Of a stretch of DNA of 29,580 nt, positions 1-10,324 are shown one piece after another. Source of the stretch: Pilatotrama ljubarskyi (taxonomy: Eukaryota; Basidiomycota; Agaricomycetes; Polyporales; Polyporaceae); assembly GCA_022385805.1 (NCBI GenBank), contig MU277686.1, positions 487,753 to 517,332 of the forward strand, read 5' to 3'. Numbering within the stretch: position 1 is the stretch's first letter; every line of letters starts with the position of its first letter. Under the pieces are notes generated by a model. The model saw nothing but the letters and a program-made list of their open reading frames with translations, did no database searches and was not told the origin of the DNA. Made by a program: the position numbers and the translations under genes.

Positions 1-184
1 GCAGTGGAAGCGGTAAACCGGCAGGTCAACTTGGTTTAGACAGGTTTGATCCACCCTCGTGTACATACATATACGCAGAACTTCTGTCCTCAGGACTTTG
101 GTTTTGTTTGTTGTTGTTTCTGAGGCAGTTCAGCTAAAGGAACGAGAGAGTCCCTTCTCGGCTGACACCCGTCCCGTACACACC

Positions 185-1416
185 ATCGCGCCAACCCACG
201 GTCACGACAGCGCGTTGTTGTACGTGAACTCCGCGAGGGGTAGGAGTTGGGACCAGTTGTCCTGCTGATAGTTGGAGTAGACTCAGAGGTACTGCTCCAG
301 AGTCTGATTGACCCGCTCAGTCTGACCGTCACCTTTGGGGTGGTAACCGGAGGTGAAGTGAAGGCGCATGTCGAGGGCCTTTCCGAGGGAGCAGAAGAAG
401 TGAGAGATGAACTCCAAACCCCGATCGGAGGTGACGTGAGAGGGAACTCCGTGCTTGGAGAAGACATGGAGGACAAACAAGTCCGCCAACTCCGAGGCGG
501 TCAAGGTGTCGTGGGTAGGAATGAAGATGGCCTGTTTTGTGAGGCGGTCCACAATGACCAGGATAGCGGTGTAGCTAGCGGAGCTGGGGAGTTGTTCAAT
601 GAGGTCCATGGAAATGGAGTTCCAGGGCCTTTCGGGAATCGGGAGTTGTTTCAGCATGCCGTAGGGAAGATGGCGGGGGGACTTAGAACGAGCGCAGGTG
701 GTGCAGAACTTGCAGTAATCCCGGACGAAGATCTGAAGTCCGGGCCAGGAGTGTTCTCGGGGTACGAGGGCCTGCGTCTTGTTCTGTCCCCAGTGACCAG
801 CCGTCGGGTGGTTGTGGTTAGCCAGGAGTACGCGGAGACGGAGGTCGTCGGAGTTGGGTACGTAGATGCGACTGTTGAGCCGGAGTAGTCCGTCTTCGTC
901 CCGGGTCCACTTCGGGTTACCCTCAGCGGCAAGTCGAAGAGCTGCAGAGAGCTCCTGGTCGGGGGTCGGGGTAGATTGAGCGGACTTGATGTCCGAGCGG
1001 AGTTGATCGGAGTCTAGGATGAAGGAGGCGCGGAGTACCGGGTCTCGGAGTACAGTCGCACGGAGAGAGGTCGCGAGTTGTTCCTGGGTGAAGACCGGTG
1101 GGAAATTATGTGGGTTGACTGCGAAGTAGTCACTGCCCCCCTCTTTTGGGTAGACGTCCCAACGTCTAGTGAGCGCGTCGGGTTTCGCATCTAGTTTTCC
1201 CGGGCGGAAGCGGACTACGAAGTTGAACTGGGAGAGGAACTCCGACCAGCAGGCTTGCCTACGGGTGAGGAGCTTCGTAGTGGCGAAGTACTCCAGGTTC
1301 TTGTGGTCCGTGACGACGTCGATCGGAGTTGCAGAACCTTCCAGGTAGTGCCGCCAGGTCTTGAAACATTCGAAGATCGCGAGGAGTTCCTTGTCGTGAG
1401 TGTCGTAGGCACACAT
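185..1416 (-). pseudogene. Ty3/gypsy pol relic: RNase H plus integrase, 5' truncated and stop-interrupted
   Basis: This is the C-terminal half of a Ty3/gypsy polyprotein. The open frame from 1416 to 283 begins inside RNase H ([13 protein letters not shown]) and has the linker typical of fungal gypsy elements ([14 protein letters not shown]). A His/Cys integrase zinc-binding region ([10 protein letters not shown] ... CKFCTTC) follows. The integrase core keeps its D, D and E residues in [18 protein letters not shown] and [16 protein letters not shown] follows LEQYL, where the family usually has Arg, so this looks like CGA to TGA. The same frame then continues recognisably to about 185 (QQDNWSQLLPLAEFTYNNA) before another stop and loss of homology. 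No reverse transcriptase, protease or gag was found upstream of 1416. No LTR was found on either side. It is a dead fragment of a mobile element that once copied itself into DNA; family assignment is secure, function is lost. Confidence 0.9.
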
Positions 1417-2101
1417 AATAGAAGAAATACTGGAGGCCTGTGACGACTGTATGAGTCGCAGTCATCCATTGCAATGGGAACCACCAATGAATTCCCCGTA
1501 GTCGGGGCTCCAAAGGCTCTCTCCCATTGCAATAGACGACCACGCCGCATAAGGTAGACACGTTGGCATAATAGTACACACTTACTGCTAGTCAGGACAC
1601 GGCACCGTGAAGGTTGTGGGAGGACTGCGAGCTCCCAGGAGAACTAGGGCTCACGATCCCACAAACTCCACGATTACCATACCGCATTGAGCAAGCAAAC
1701 AGCTCAGGATGCCAAAATACCAATGTGGAAGCCTTACAGGATGTGCGAGTGCACACCCAACCCTGGTGATGGGGAGAATGCTCGTACACCCTAAAACCTC
1801 CACAATGCTCCCAGAAAACGAAGAAATACTAAGAAAAAACATACCGTATAACAGTTCCTAACCTACAGCGAGTACGGAGCTTGAAGAAAAGAAGAGAAAG
1901 GAAAGAGAGGAGAGATAAATGCAGGCATACCAGTCAAGCTATATAGTTCTTGCTTACTGAGCGGGGGTTTCCAATCATCACATGTGTCCGGCAACACCCA
2001 CACATGCAGGGCAGAAAGACGCTCAGGGAACTTGCACATCACCCACAATCACACCAAAAATGGCCACCGCTCCCCGCATCATGTCCGACATTCCCGCCTT
2101 C
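1417..2101. other. gene-free stretch, nothing recognised
   Basis: Only short overlapping frames are present and none resembles a known family. A 7-bp direct repeat (ATAATAG, 1415-1421 and 1568-1574) brackets 146 bp at the truncated end of the pol relic, but the enclosed DNA has no terminal repeats. The last five bases (2097-2101, CCTTC) are the left target duplication of the adjacent solo LTR. Confidence 0.5.
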
Positions 2102-2822
2102 TGTTAGAAACCGTGCGGGGGTAAGACCGGAATCCCGGAGGCCGAAAGACGGAAGGCCGATATCGTACCGGAAGGGTCCGATCGGAAACCGGTCGGAGTA
2201 CGCACGGTACTGGGGGTGGAGAGGACTCGCGAAACTATTAGTAACGCGCTTCGAGAGTCGACGGAGTCCTCTAATTTACGGAGGGTGTACACTTATGTAA
2301 TCGGACCAAAGCGGACCGATGTCAGAGGCCGGTCGGAGACCGGCAGTAGAAGTCGAAGTGTCGTAAGTGCTGGTTACCAGAGGACAAGTCACGAAGGGCT
2401 TGTCTTAATAGTGTCGGAGGTCGGGCTGTAATCGGACCGGAGTCGGAATCGGATCGGACTGGAGATTGGAGGACGGAATGTTATTCCGGAGGATCAACAA
2501 ATGGGTAAAGGACAGGGGACCGAAGAGTTGTACCAGCAGATCAAGTGGTTAACGAGATATCTGAACTAAAGAGCTACCCTATAGAATCCGAAGCTTATAT
2601 ATAGTAAGTAGTAAGTCAAGTTCAGGTTTGTAAGGAGTAACTGCGGAGAGGAGATCGGGCCGGCATCAGATGGAGCTAGGGCCGGGATTGTGTGGAGTAA
2701 GGGGCCGGGTTAGTCTCATCGCCGATGATGACGAGTGAGTCTCGGAGTGAGTCTCGGAGTCCAATCGGAGCAATCGGGTTCCGAGAGGCGCCGGATCGGA
2801 AGGGTCCGCACGGGCGCTAGCA
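2102..2822 (+). mobile_element. solo LTR A1 (721 bp), TSD CCTTC
   Basis: The element starts TGTTAG and ends GCTAGCA. It is flanked by a perfect 5-bp direct repeat, CCTTC, at 2097-2101 and 2823-2827, as expected for an LTR retrotransposon insertion. No internal region is attached, so it is a solo LTR left by LTR-LTR recombination. A 19-bp core, GCGAAACTATTAGTAACGC, lies at 2229-2247. A TATA-like run (TATATATA) lies near 2595-2602, just downstream of a block GATATCTGAACT that recurs in other LTRs here. It is CpG-rich and aligns end to end with solo LTR A2 at 12084-12728. The strand follows the TG..CA reading and the TATA orientation. Confidence 0.88.
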
Positions 2823-3379
2823 CCTTCCCTGTCTACTTCACACCCACTTACTCAATGTTTATCTACAACGGTGGGCTGGATGACCAACAGGTCCCGTTCT
2901 ATTCGACCATCCGTATCTTCGGCACATTCTGACTTGAATGGGGAGTCACATTCTATGGCCGCATCACTGGAGTTGCCGAATATCAAGACAATTTTGTTGT
3001 CCTTGCTGTCACCCTCCATGAATACCCCGACCACGAGATACTCCTTGCCGCATGCTACCACAAACTCGGCGGCCTCATTGGCTATGCCATCTGAGCCTGG
3101 CGCAAGGCTCTCGGGTTGCTCGGCTATGTGACCCAAGACAATCCGGCAAGAATTCTGATTCGTGCAGTATCGCCATTTGACAACTGCCTTCGTCAGAGGG
3201 CACATCACAACCCTCCGTGCTTGTTTCTGGAGCCGGGGTAGGTTCCACTCTCATCCAAAACAGTCACAGGCCCTCACCAATGCCTCAGCATAGTCGTATA
3301 GATACCCATTTGTAGTATGGTGGAAATTTTCGATCAGACATGTACTCCTCGATATAGCGCAGTCCTCGCTACGACATTA
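2823..3379. other. short unassigned stretch with one balanced ORF
   Basis: This lies between solo LTR A1 and MITE copy A. A minus-strand frame from 3208 to 2852 (118 codons) has protein-like composition, but I recognise no family and see no introns, partner gene or conserved motif. It stops 30 bp from the LTR. It may be retroelement debris or chance. Confidence 0.25.
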
Positions 3380-3636
3380 TTACCATTTGCAAAATGGTTG
3401 TCATGTGACTGGCATGGCTTTGCCTGTGGCATCCCTCTTCAGAAAATCTGTGGCTCAGTACGAAGTCTCTCAAAAATCTTGATTTTTCTTGTAGTCAGTT
3501 CAGTAAACTTTGACTCATTTTATAAGAAAGAATTTATCTATGTCCATGAGGTCTGTGAGCTGCAACAACTTTTCGACATCCAGGATGCGGTCTCGTGAGC
3601 CAATGCATCATGTGACAACTTTTATGCAAACGGTAA
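3380..3636 (+). mobile_element. MITE copy A, short form (257 bp)
   Basis: The element begins TTACC and ends GGTAA, with TA on both sides (3378-3379 and 3637-3638). Its ends are inverted copies of each other (TTACCATTTGC on the left, GCAAACGGTAA on the right), each followed by GTCATGTGAC or CATGTGAC. It carries no ORF of its own. Compared with the 428-bp copy B it lacks about 170 bp from the middle. Copy C at 13963-14219 has the same length and the same deletion, so both belong to one short subfamily. Confidence 0.85.
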
Positions 3637-3769
3637 TAAACTGGCCATGTAGACATAACCTCAACAACACTGCCACTCTCACATCAGCATTATTTGTATA
3701 GAATCACGCTAGCGCAACTAACCAACTCACCCTATCACCACCACAAGTCGCAATGGCACTCCCACGAGC

Positions 3770-5424
3770 CTGAGTATGGGACTGGTTTGAATGAGGAGAC
3801 AAACTGCTGTTCAAACTTGAGGTGGAAGCTATCAAGGATGACAAGCACGAAGAGCTCATAAGGAAATTAGCAAAGGAAGAAGAATGGACCTAGAAAGCAG
3901 GTCAGGGTGTACCAGTGTATGGAGTTTATAAGTCAGTCGACCGACGGGTTATTACCGTTTGCATAAAAGTTGTCACGTGACCGGAATGGCTTCCCCTGTG
4001 GGCTCCCTCTTTGAAGAATCTGTAGCTCAGTATAGAGTCCCTCAAAAATCTTCATCTGTCTTGTAGCCAGTTCATTGGATTTTTGTGCTTTGAGATTTAT
4101 ATAAAATGGCTGCAGAGGTGACCAGAAAGCATGCCAAATGGCCCAGTGTGGTTATAACAGCTTCAACTACCATGTGCAAGGCTCAATGTCCAATCTGGAG
4201 CATGGGAGCCTCATTCCCCATCCAAAGTATACATCAGAGAATAGCATATAATTTTGCACTTTTGATAAGAAAAGAATCATCCATTTCCATGAGCTCTGTG
4301 AGCTGCAACGATTTTTTGGCATCCGGGATGCGGTCTAGAGAGCGGATGCGTCACGTGACAACTTTTATGCAAACGGTAATAAACCAGTACTAGGAGTGTT
4401 CCTGGAGGATGCCCGAGTAATCCGTCAATTCCCAGAAAACCTTCTGGACAGCCTCCCTGTCCTCACTCCTAACCCACCTGAATTCACCCCAAACAAGAAA
4501 TTGACGCAGGAAAGAATGGACAATATGAAAATTAATCCAAAGCAGCTTTTGTGGCCTGAAGAAGAGAAGCTCTTTAAACAAATATTCAAGCTCAATGAGA
4601 AAGCGCTAGCATTTGAAGAATCGGAATGAGGAACATTTCGTGAAGACTACTTTTCACCGTACATTATTTCAACAATCCCACATATCCCTTGGATGGATAA
4701 GAATATTCCAATCCCTCCCGGAATCAGAGAGCAAGTGATTGAGCTATTCAAGGGAAAGCTAGAAGCAGGAGTATATGAGCGGTGCCAGTCATCATACCAT
4801 TCTAAGTGGTTTTGTGTCTTGAAGAAGAATGGAAAGTTACGCCTTGTCCATGATCTGCAACTACCAAATGCTATCATCATACGAGATGCAGGGGTTTCGC
4901 CACATCTAGATGACTTTGCAGAACCATTCGCTGGACAACAGTGTTATACAGTATTGGACCTATTCTGGGCATTTGATGGGCACAAGCTGGATCCAATCAG
5001 TTGAGACATGACAGCATTCCACTCACCATTAGGACTGCTACGACTCACAGCTATGCCAATGGGTTTCACGAACTCGCCATCAGAATTTCAAGCCTATATG
5101 ATGTTCATACTTCAAGACGAGATTCCGGAAACAGCCAATATCTTCATCAATGACCTGCCAATAAAAGGACCACCAACACAATATCTCAATGATCAAGGAC
5201 AGCCTGAGGTGATTCCAGAGAATCCAGGAATACGAAGATTCATCTGGGAGCATGCCAAGGACGTACATCGTATTCTGCACCGAGTTGGACATGCAGGTCT
5301 TACATTCTCAGGCCTCAAGGCTCAAATCTGTCAACCAGAGGTAACAATTGTAGGACAGAAATGCAGTCCAGAAGGGAAGTCTGCAGTGGGTCATAAATGT
5401 GCATGGCTTGGGATAAGCGAATGA
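3770..5424 (+). pseudogene. Ty3/gypsy pol relic: protease-RT linker and reverse transcriptase, interrupted by a MITE
   Basis: A degraded reverse transcriptase of an Agaricomycete gypsy element. The N-terminal part (about 3810-3950) reads EAIKDDKHEELIRKLAKEE and then GQGVPVYGVYKSVDRR, with an in-frame TAG at 3891. MITE copy B is inserted next. The same protein resumes at 4384 (VFLEDARVIRQFPENLL) and runs through the RT fingers (IPIPPGIREQVIELFKGKLE, KWFCVLKKNGKLRLVHDLQ) and palm (TVLDLFWAFD, TAMPMGFTNSPSEFQ). TGA stops at 4627 and 5002 fall where Arg is expected. The catalytic motif reads FIND instead of FIDD at about 5144-5155, so it would be inactive even without the stops. Homology ends near 5385-5424, followed by the Tc1 relic. 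Known family, dead copy. Confidence 0.88.
3952..4379 (+). mobile_element. MITE copy B, full-length form (428 bp), inside the pol relic
   Basis: This is the best-defined copy. It runs TTACC...GGTAA and is flanked by TA at 3950-3951 and 4380-4381. Removing the element plus one TA restores the pol reading frame across the site (Arg-Arg-Val-Lys-Pro-Val), which fixes both borders and the TA duplication. The inverted terminal repeats are about 31 bp and start TTACCGTTTGCATAAAAGTT; each ends in the palindrome GTCACGTGAC. The interior has no transposase. TA target duplication and lack of coding place it among non-autonomous Tc1/mariner-like (Stowaway-type) MITEs; the parent transposase is not identified. 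Confidence 0.92.
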
Positions 5425-5439
5425 CATAATCTGTACTAG

Positions 5440-6323
5440 TATCTGAATGAATATTGACTAGCTCCTTAAAGGGTGGTAGCTGCCACTCAGAAACCCCATG
5501 GTTGCATTCAGCTTGAGAGTAGCTTTCTGATGGTATATAATATGCCTGGACTCATCCGTGAAGTAGACCCTCTCCCAGAAATCCATCGTGCAATCTGAAT
5601 GCTTGGTAGCCCAGGCAAGACACTTCCTGACATGCTCAGGACTCAGGAAGGGCTTCTTCCAACGCACTCGGCCATGCGGGCCAATTTTGGTGAGATTATG
5701 GCAGACAGTGAATACCCCAACATCCTTGGGAAGTTGAGCAAGGACATCTGCACCATCATGGGCCTTGCTAGAATTGACCATAATTTGGGCGTGATGAAGG
5801 GAACACTCGTCGAGCTTGCGTGGGCAACCAGGTTGGTGTGGCTTCACATAGGTATTGGGGTTTTCGAGGAGTTTCTCGTAATTACAATGGACAGTGAAGG
5901 GATGGCAGCCGATTTTGGCAGCAACATCAGCAGTCTTTTGACCAAGATTGTACATCATCATAATGGTCTTCTTCTTGGTCAGGTAAGCTCAGACATGGTG
6001 GGTTGGAAGCAAAGGAGTAGGGTGCAGGAGGATTGATGAAGTGGTTAGAAGGAAAAGAGAGAGAAAATTGGAAGACCAGGGTGCGTGCACAGCCTCACGT
6101 GGAGGACAGATAGGTATAAACAAAGTACTCATCTCATTGCAGCATGTCTTGAAACTGCATTTGTAGCCCAATCTGCAGGAAATTTTGTATATACATACTA
6201 TAGACATGTATGTACATTCATATCATATCTCATGTCATATCATGAATTGTGTAATGAGTGATAATTATACAGTCGCAAAAATGGGCACTAAATACCGGTG
6301 TGCAATAATTTCGAGTGCCACTG
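5440..6323 (-). mobile_element. truncated Tc1/mariner-like transposon
   Basis: One terminus is clear. The plus strand ends ...GTGCCACTG at 6323 followed by TA (6324-6325), so the element reads CAGTGGCACTCGAAATTATT inward on the minus strand, a classic Tc1-type end. The transposase relic lies inside. No matching second terminus was found near 5425-5460, where pol sequence begins. The element therefore lost its left end, probably together with the pol 3' region. The left boundary is approximate. Confidence 0.75.
5458..5996 (-). pseudogene. Tc1-like transposase, frameshifted and C-terminally truncated
   Basis: The product shows an N-terminal helix-turn-helix region (YNLGQKTADVAAKIGCHPFTV), a second DNA-binding segment (GCPRKLDE), and the start of the DDE catalytic domain (GRVRWKKPFLSPEHVRKCLAWA, then VYFTDESR). 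The Asp in FTDESR is the first catalytic residue. The second Asp and the final Glu/Asp are missing, because the frame ends at 5458 soon after. A likely original start at 5996 (MSELT) is out of frame by one base with the main ORF, which opens at 5961. So there is both a 5' frameshift and a 3' deletion, and it cannot be active. Relationship to the MITEs in this window is unproven: they share TA targets, but their termini differ (CAGTG versus TTACC). Confidence 0.85.
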
Positions 6324-6904
6324 TAGCTGAGCTTGAGTTGTCACCTGCCACTGAGTGCTGAAAGACTATAGCAACTGTGCTGCTAGCATTTGGGCGCTTA
6401 TTATTGCTCCTCAATTTATGGGGCATATCTTGATCTCTGCTCCTGACACAAGATATTTTTACATGTCATACAGGTATATCTGTCCACTGCCAGGGTCCAT
6501 CTCTCATATGAATGGGATCTGCTTTGATGACAGACCAATGCAGTGTGGGCACTCTCGGCACGGATGGCCTCACCGCCTATTGGAACCAAGTAGAGTGTTT
6601 GACTCTTTCTACAACCAATTTCTACACAGTATAAGGCATGTCATATGTCATTTGGAAGCTGCTTTCAAGCTGAATACAACGGTGCATATAGCGCGCTTAT
6701 AAAGTAAGAAGTGCGCTTATAAGATGCAATTTACTTGTTCTAAAGGGCTCATGAAGTAGTTGTTGGGCTCTTGTCGCATCTTCTACTTGCAAAACCAAGA
6801 TATATATAGATCAGCAGAAAGCCTGTCTGGAGGTGAGTCTGATGGTGCTAAAAGCGTGGTTATACAGAGACTACAGCATGCATAATGTGCAACTTACCAT
6901 CTCT
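6324..6904. other. gene-free stretch
   Basis: AT-rich DNA between the Tc1 end and a partial MITE. The frame at 6355-6702 (115 codons) resembles no family I know. A near-duplicate of GCGCTTATAA (6693-6702 and 6713-6722) is the only local repeat noted. Confidence 0.4.
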
Positions 6905-7029
6905 GGACTGATTTCCAAGACAATCGTGAGGTCCTTTGAGGGACTCTTTACTGAGCGACAGAATTTTCGACGAGGGAGGCCACAAGTGAAGCCATTTCAG
7001 TCACTTGACAACTTTTATGCAAATGGTAA
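6905..7029 (-). mobile_element. MITE copy E, partial, reverse orientation
   Basis: The plus strand ends GCAAATGGTAA at 7029 followed by TA. Read on the minus strand it matches the left portion of copies B and F for about 125 bp: terminal repeat, GTCAAGTGAC, then TGGCCTCCCTC and the segment GTCGCTCAGTAAAGAGTCCC. Similarity fades near 6905 and no opposite terminus was found, so this is a 5' fragment. Confidence 0.75.
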
Positions 7030-7539
7030 TAATACCTTCTCTTCCTTGAAGGGAAACTCTGGATTGCAGTCCTACAATATTGTATTGTAAGCAAAGTACT
7101 AGCAGCCATAGTGCAGTGGTTGTGCGCATTGTATGTTAGTGGTTAGTCTCAAGTGTACATCCCAGATGTATTGGGGTCATTTACTGTTCACTGCCTAAAG
7201 CAAAAGGGTTTTTATAAGCTCGCTACATAAAACCAGATCCATTCAATATCTGGCAGAGGGTGGTTGGATGTCTGGCGTCAAATAACTCTCATATATCTCA
7301 CGAAAGTCATCAGTTCGGTGTCAGACACACATTGAACCAATATCTCAAATCTTTGATGTCAGTCAGACATCTGGTTCACCTTAGCATGGAGAAGAGAATC
7401 AGGATAGAGGGCAGTGCGCAATTTATGTCATCCATTTGCAGAATTGTGGGAGAGACTACTATGATTGCAAACTTTGGAGCAGCAGCATGGCATGTAATAA
7501 GTATTTTGCAAATGGTAATAACTATTAAACTATTGTCTT
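7030..7539. other. gene-free stretch with one isolated MITE end
   Basis: No gene recognised. At about 7502-7518 the sequence TTTTGCAAATGGTAA followed by TA matches a MITE terminus, but nothing further inward matches. It may be a remnant end or coincidence. The 152-codon frame at 7260-7718 runs through it and looks non-coding. Confidence 0.35.
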
Positions 7540-7960
7540 TCGCTCATCACTTCTGTACTGCACACTTACTCCTTGCTATTTCATACTCCTTCTTGTTATG
7601 CATACAACTAGCTCGACCTCTATTTATACTACTCCAGCGTGTAGTAGATACTCAGTTTGGATATCTTGTAGTCTATTTCTTTTCCAACTCAACTCTGTCA
7701 TCTGTACTCTGTCTCTAGTCTTTGCTTGGACTTCTGACCTCAGACTTTGCATTTCTGATCTAGCTCTGACTTGGTTCTGTCTCTGTTTTAGTGATTCTCC
7801 CTTCCAAAGATCCTATCTGTTTCCATTCAACTCTGTACTCCACCTCAATTTAGTACTCTGTTCCTGTTTGCAATTGAGTATGGTAACTGTGTTACCTGTG
7901 CATTACCAATAGCTCTACAAAAGTCCCTCTTTGTGCGCACTTTGACTTTGACTGTACTCC
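7540..7960 (-). mobile_element. decayed LTR-like sequence
   Basis: Two blocks, in the right order and orientation, match the LTRs at 9646-10324 and 13268-14241. The first is a TATA region followed by ACTCAGTTTGGATATCTTG (about 7650-7670). The second is a degraded 19-bp core, GCATTACCAATAGCTCTAC, near 7900-7918. The intervening CT-rich sequence with scattered ACTCTG and ACTCC also resembles the inverted LTR. No clean TG..CA ends or target duplication could be placed, so boundaries are approximate. Confidence 0.5.
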
Positions 7961-8838
7961 AACTTTTACTCCACACTTTAGCCCAGATAAGTGACAAGGA
8001 AAGAGAGGCACTGTGTCCCAGATACATGATAGCAGATGATTGTGCAAAGGTGATGATGTGATAACACTGAAGTACTATATCATCCCTAGAAGCTGCAAAA
8101 TCTCCCACATGCCCCCGGAAGCTTTGAAGACTATTGCTGCCACTCTGTATGAGTGCTGCATTGGTCAGACTCTACACTATATGACAGCCAGAGCTTACAC
8201 CTAGTATTGCCCAGAAGTAGGGCTGGAATTGACTTGCATATGAGTCAGTTCATATAGTAAGATCAGGGCAAACACAAGGTTCAACACCTCTTTCCTTCAT
8301 AACATCACAAATTGATGTGAAATACTGCATGGCAACTACTGACACTCTATTTTGTGCTCAACGAGCATATGCAAAGCAGACTTGAATCTTCTGGATCACA
8401 TTGGACATGTATTTTTATAAGGCATGACACTGGCCTCTGTCTGGTGGCTGGGATTGTGTTGCAGCCTGAAAATCAGCACTTACCTGTGCAATGTCATTCT
8501 GTGTCCACCACATTGCACTGACTGCCTCTCACAAGAAGGTGGACATTATAATCAATCTGTTTTATAAATCCACTTACTGGCTTTACAATCTACCTATGTA
8601 GAAAAAGGCCCACCCATTATGGAGCATTTTCACACATTCTTATGGTTTCTGCTCATAAAGCTTACCTGGATTTTGTTTGCCAAACGGTTGTCACATGTTG
8701 CCTTTGTCTTTGGTCCCATAAAATCTCAGATCATTCTGCATTAATCAAAGTATGCTGAAATAATCTGCGCTGAGCTAGCAGAGGAAATATAAAGCGCCAG
8801 ATTGGACATACCTAGAGTTCTAATGACTGATTTGCAAG
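7961..8838. other. gene-free stretch, nothing recognised
   Basis: AT-rich with frequent stops in all frames, and no repeat or RNA gene recognised. The last five bases (8834-8838, GCAAG) form the left target site of the next solo LTR. Confidence 0.45.
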
Positions 8839-9299
8839 TGTTAGAACATGTTCTGTAGACAGCAGGTGGAGCGGAGGCAGGGGGACCGAAGGAGTTCCGA
8901 GAAGTTTCGGCTACGACATAGGAGTGGGGACTTTGGCGAAACTATTAGTAACGCCCTGAGCAGCCTCGTCCAGTGTCTCCTATTTGCTGGAGTTCACTGA
9001 CAAGGTTCCGAGAGCCCGAAGGAGTTCTGATGGAGAGGCGGACAGAGTTCTAAGACAGAGGAGACGGAGAAAAGGACAGGTGGATTGACCGACATTATAG
9101 GCATTGGACTTCCGGTAACTCCAAGGCCATGTGATGCAAGACAAGGAAAGGGATAAACTGATCAGAGGAGTTATGATGTCAAACGAGAAAGGTCTCAAAG
9201 GATACTAAGTAAGGGAAGTGTGGACATCCGAGCAAGTCCCATCTGGAACTCCTGTGGAAGTTCTGAAGATCATGCCCTCTGGCGGCATGGGATGTGACA
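8839..9299 (+). mobile_element. solo LTR C (461 bp), TSD GCAAG/GTAAG
   Basis: Begins TGTTAG and ends TGTGACA. The flanking pentamers are GCAAG (8834-8838) and GTAAG (9300-9304). They differ by one C-to-T transition, consistent with an old insertion. It contains an exact copy of the 19-bp core GCGAAACTATTAGTAACGC (8936-8954), but otherwise differs from LTRs A and B. No internal region is attached. Confidence 0.75.
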
Positions 9300-9645
9300 G
9301 TAAGATGACATGTTCCGAATGGTATGTGTGAATATGTGTCTCACAGTAGCATCTTATTTATATACAAGACACTCACAAGGGGCTCACACTTGGGGGGTAG
9401 GCCATTCCCAGCAGGGATGATTGATGAGGTATAAAGTATATATTGAGTGTTGTTGTATAAAATACACTCCAGAATACACCCATTATAGTCTGCTTGCATC
9501 CACTTACTACTATTGTTCTGATACAGTGAGAGACCGAGGTGGTTGACTGAGCTTGCCCAGTATTATACTTCACTGCTGTAGGAGTAGGAGGAGTGGACGT
9601 CACCACCATCACTTACAGCTTTTTTTTGGATTCCTCGTTTATAGT
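9300..9645. other. gene-free spacer between two solo LTRs
   Basis: No gene recognised. The right edge (9641-9645, ATAGT) is the target duplication of LTR B1. Confidence 0.45.
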
Positions 9646-9827
9646 TGTTAGGGACGTGCTGGCGTTAAGTCCGGATTTGGGGGTGCAGACTTCAAAAATG
9701 CGGACTTCGGAGTTGAGAACGTCCGGACGGAGGCACAGCAAGGGTGAGGACTTCCGCAAAGCTATTAGCAACGCACCTGAGAACCTTCTGGTGTGTCCTC
9801 AATTTCAGACTAGAGGATGGGGGTGGA

Positions 9828-9893
9828 GTACATCCGGAGTTGGAATGGAGTACGTCTGGAGTTGGAGCACAGTACGTCCCAGAGTTGGAGCGA
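9828..9893 (+). repeat. 22-bp tandem repeat, three units, in LTR B1
   Basis: Three consecutive 22-bp units start GTACATCC, GTACGTCT and GTACGTCC, each with GGAGTTGGA or GAGTTGGA in the middle. The inverted LTR has the matching array at 13733-13800. Confidence 0.75.
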
Positions 9894-10140
9894 ACTTGGA
9901 GACAAGGAGCGGAATTGAGGACAAGACACAAGTTGATTGCAGGATCATGGCAATGACAAGAAGTACAACAAGTATCTGAACTGAGTAGCTACGACATACC
10001 AGCTCAGTATATATAGAAGTAAGCCTTATTGTGAACACAAACAATAAGGAGAAGGACAGAAGAGGGGTTCCGGGATGAAGACGATAAGCCTATTGTGAAG
10101 GAATGGTGCAATCTGAGACATAAAGACTGAACTTCGGAGA

Positions 10141-10203
10141 AAATGCGGAGTTGTAGTTCAGAAATGCGGAGTTGTAGTCCAGAAGTGCGGAGTAAAACTC
10201 CGG
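10141..10203 (+). repeat. 21-bp tandem repeat, three units, in LTR B1
   Basis: Units starting AAATGCGGAGTTGTAG, AAATGCGGAGTTGTAG and AAGTGCGGAGTAAAAC follow each other with 21-bp spacing, just downstream of the presumed LTR transcription start. Confidence 0.75.
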
Positions 10204-10324
10204 AAAAGCGAAGTACAAGTATGGAAAGAATGTAGTGAAGTCAGAATGGGGAAATAAGTCCGGTATTAGGTCCGGAAAATGTGGAGTTAAACTGGAGAAG
10301 AAGGTGGGTGCATGGGATGTAACA

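Larger units (their letters stand above)
9646..10324 (+). mobile_element. solo LTR B1 (679 bp), TSD ATAGT
   Basis: Begins TGTTAGGGACGTGC and ends GATGTAACA, giving a TGTTA/TAACA terminal inverted repeat. It is flanked by a perfect ATAGT duplication at 9641-9645 and 10325-10329. A variant of the shared core (GCAAAGCTATTAGCAACGC) lies at 9756-9774. GTATCTGAACTGAGTAGCTA is followed by a TATATATA run near 10008-10015, so the promoter reads on the plus strand. It contains two short tandem repeats, annotated separately. It is an inverted homologue of the LTR at 13268-14241. Confidence 0.9.

Noticed and set aside
1415..1574. 7-bp direct repeats (ATAATAG) around 146 bp, considered as a small insertion
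   Set aside because: The enclosed DNA has no terminal inverted repeats or TG..CA ends, and the flanks do not join into a better pol frame.
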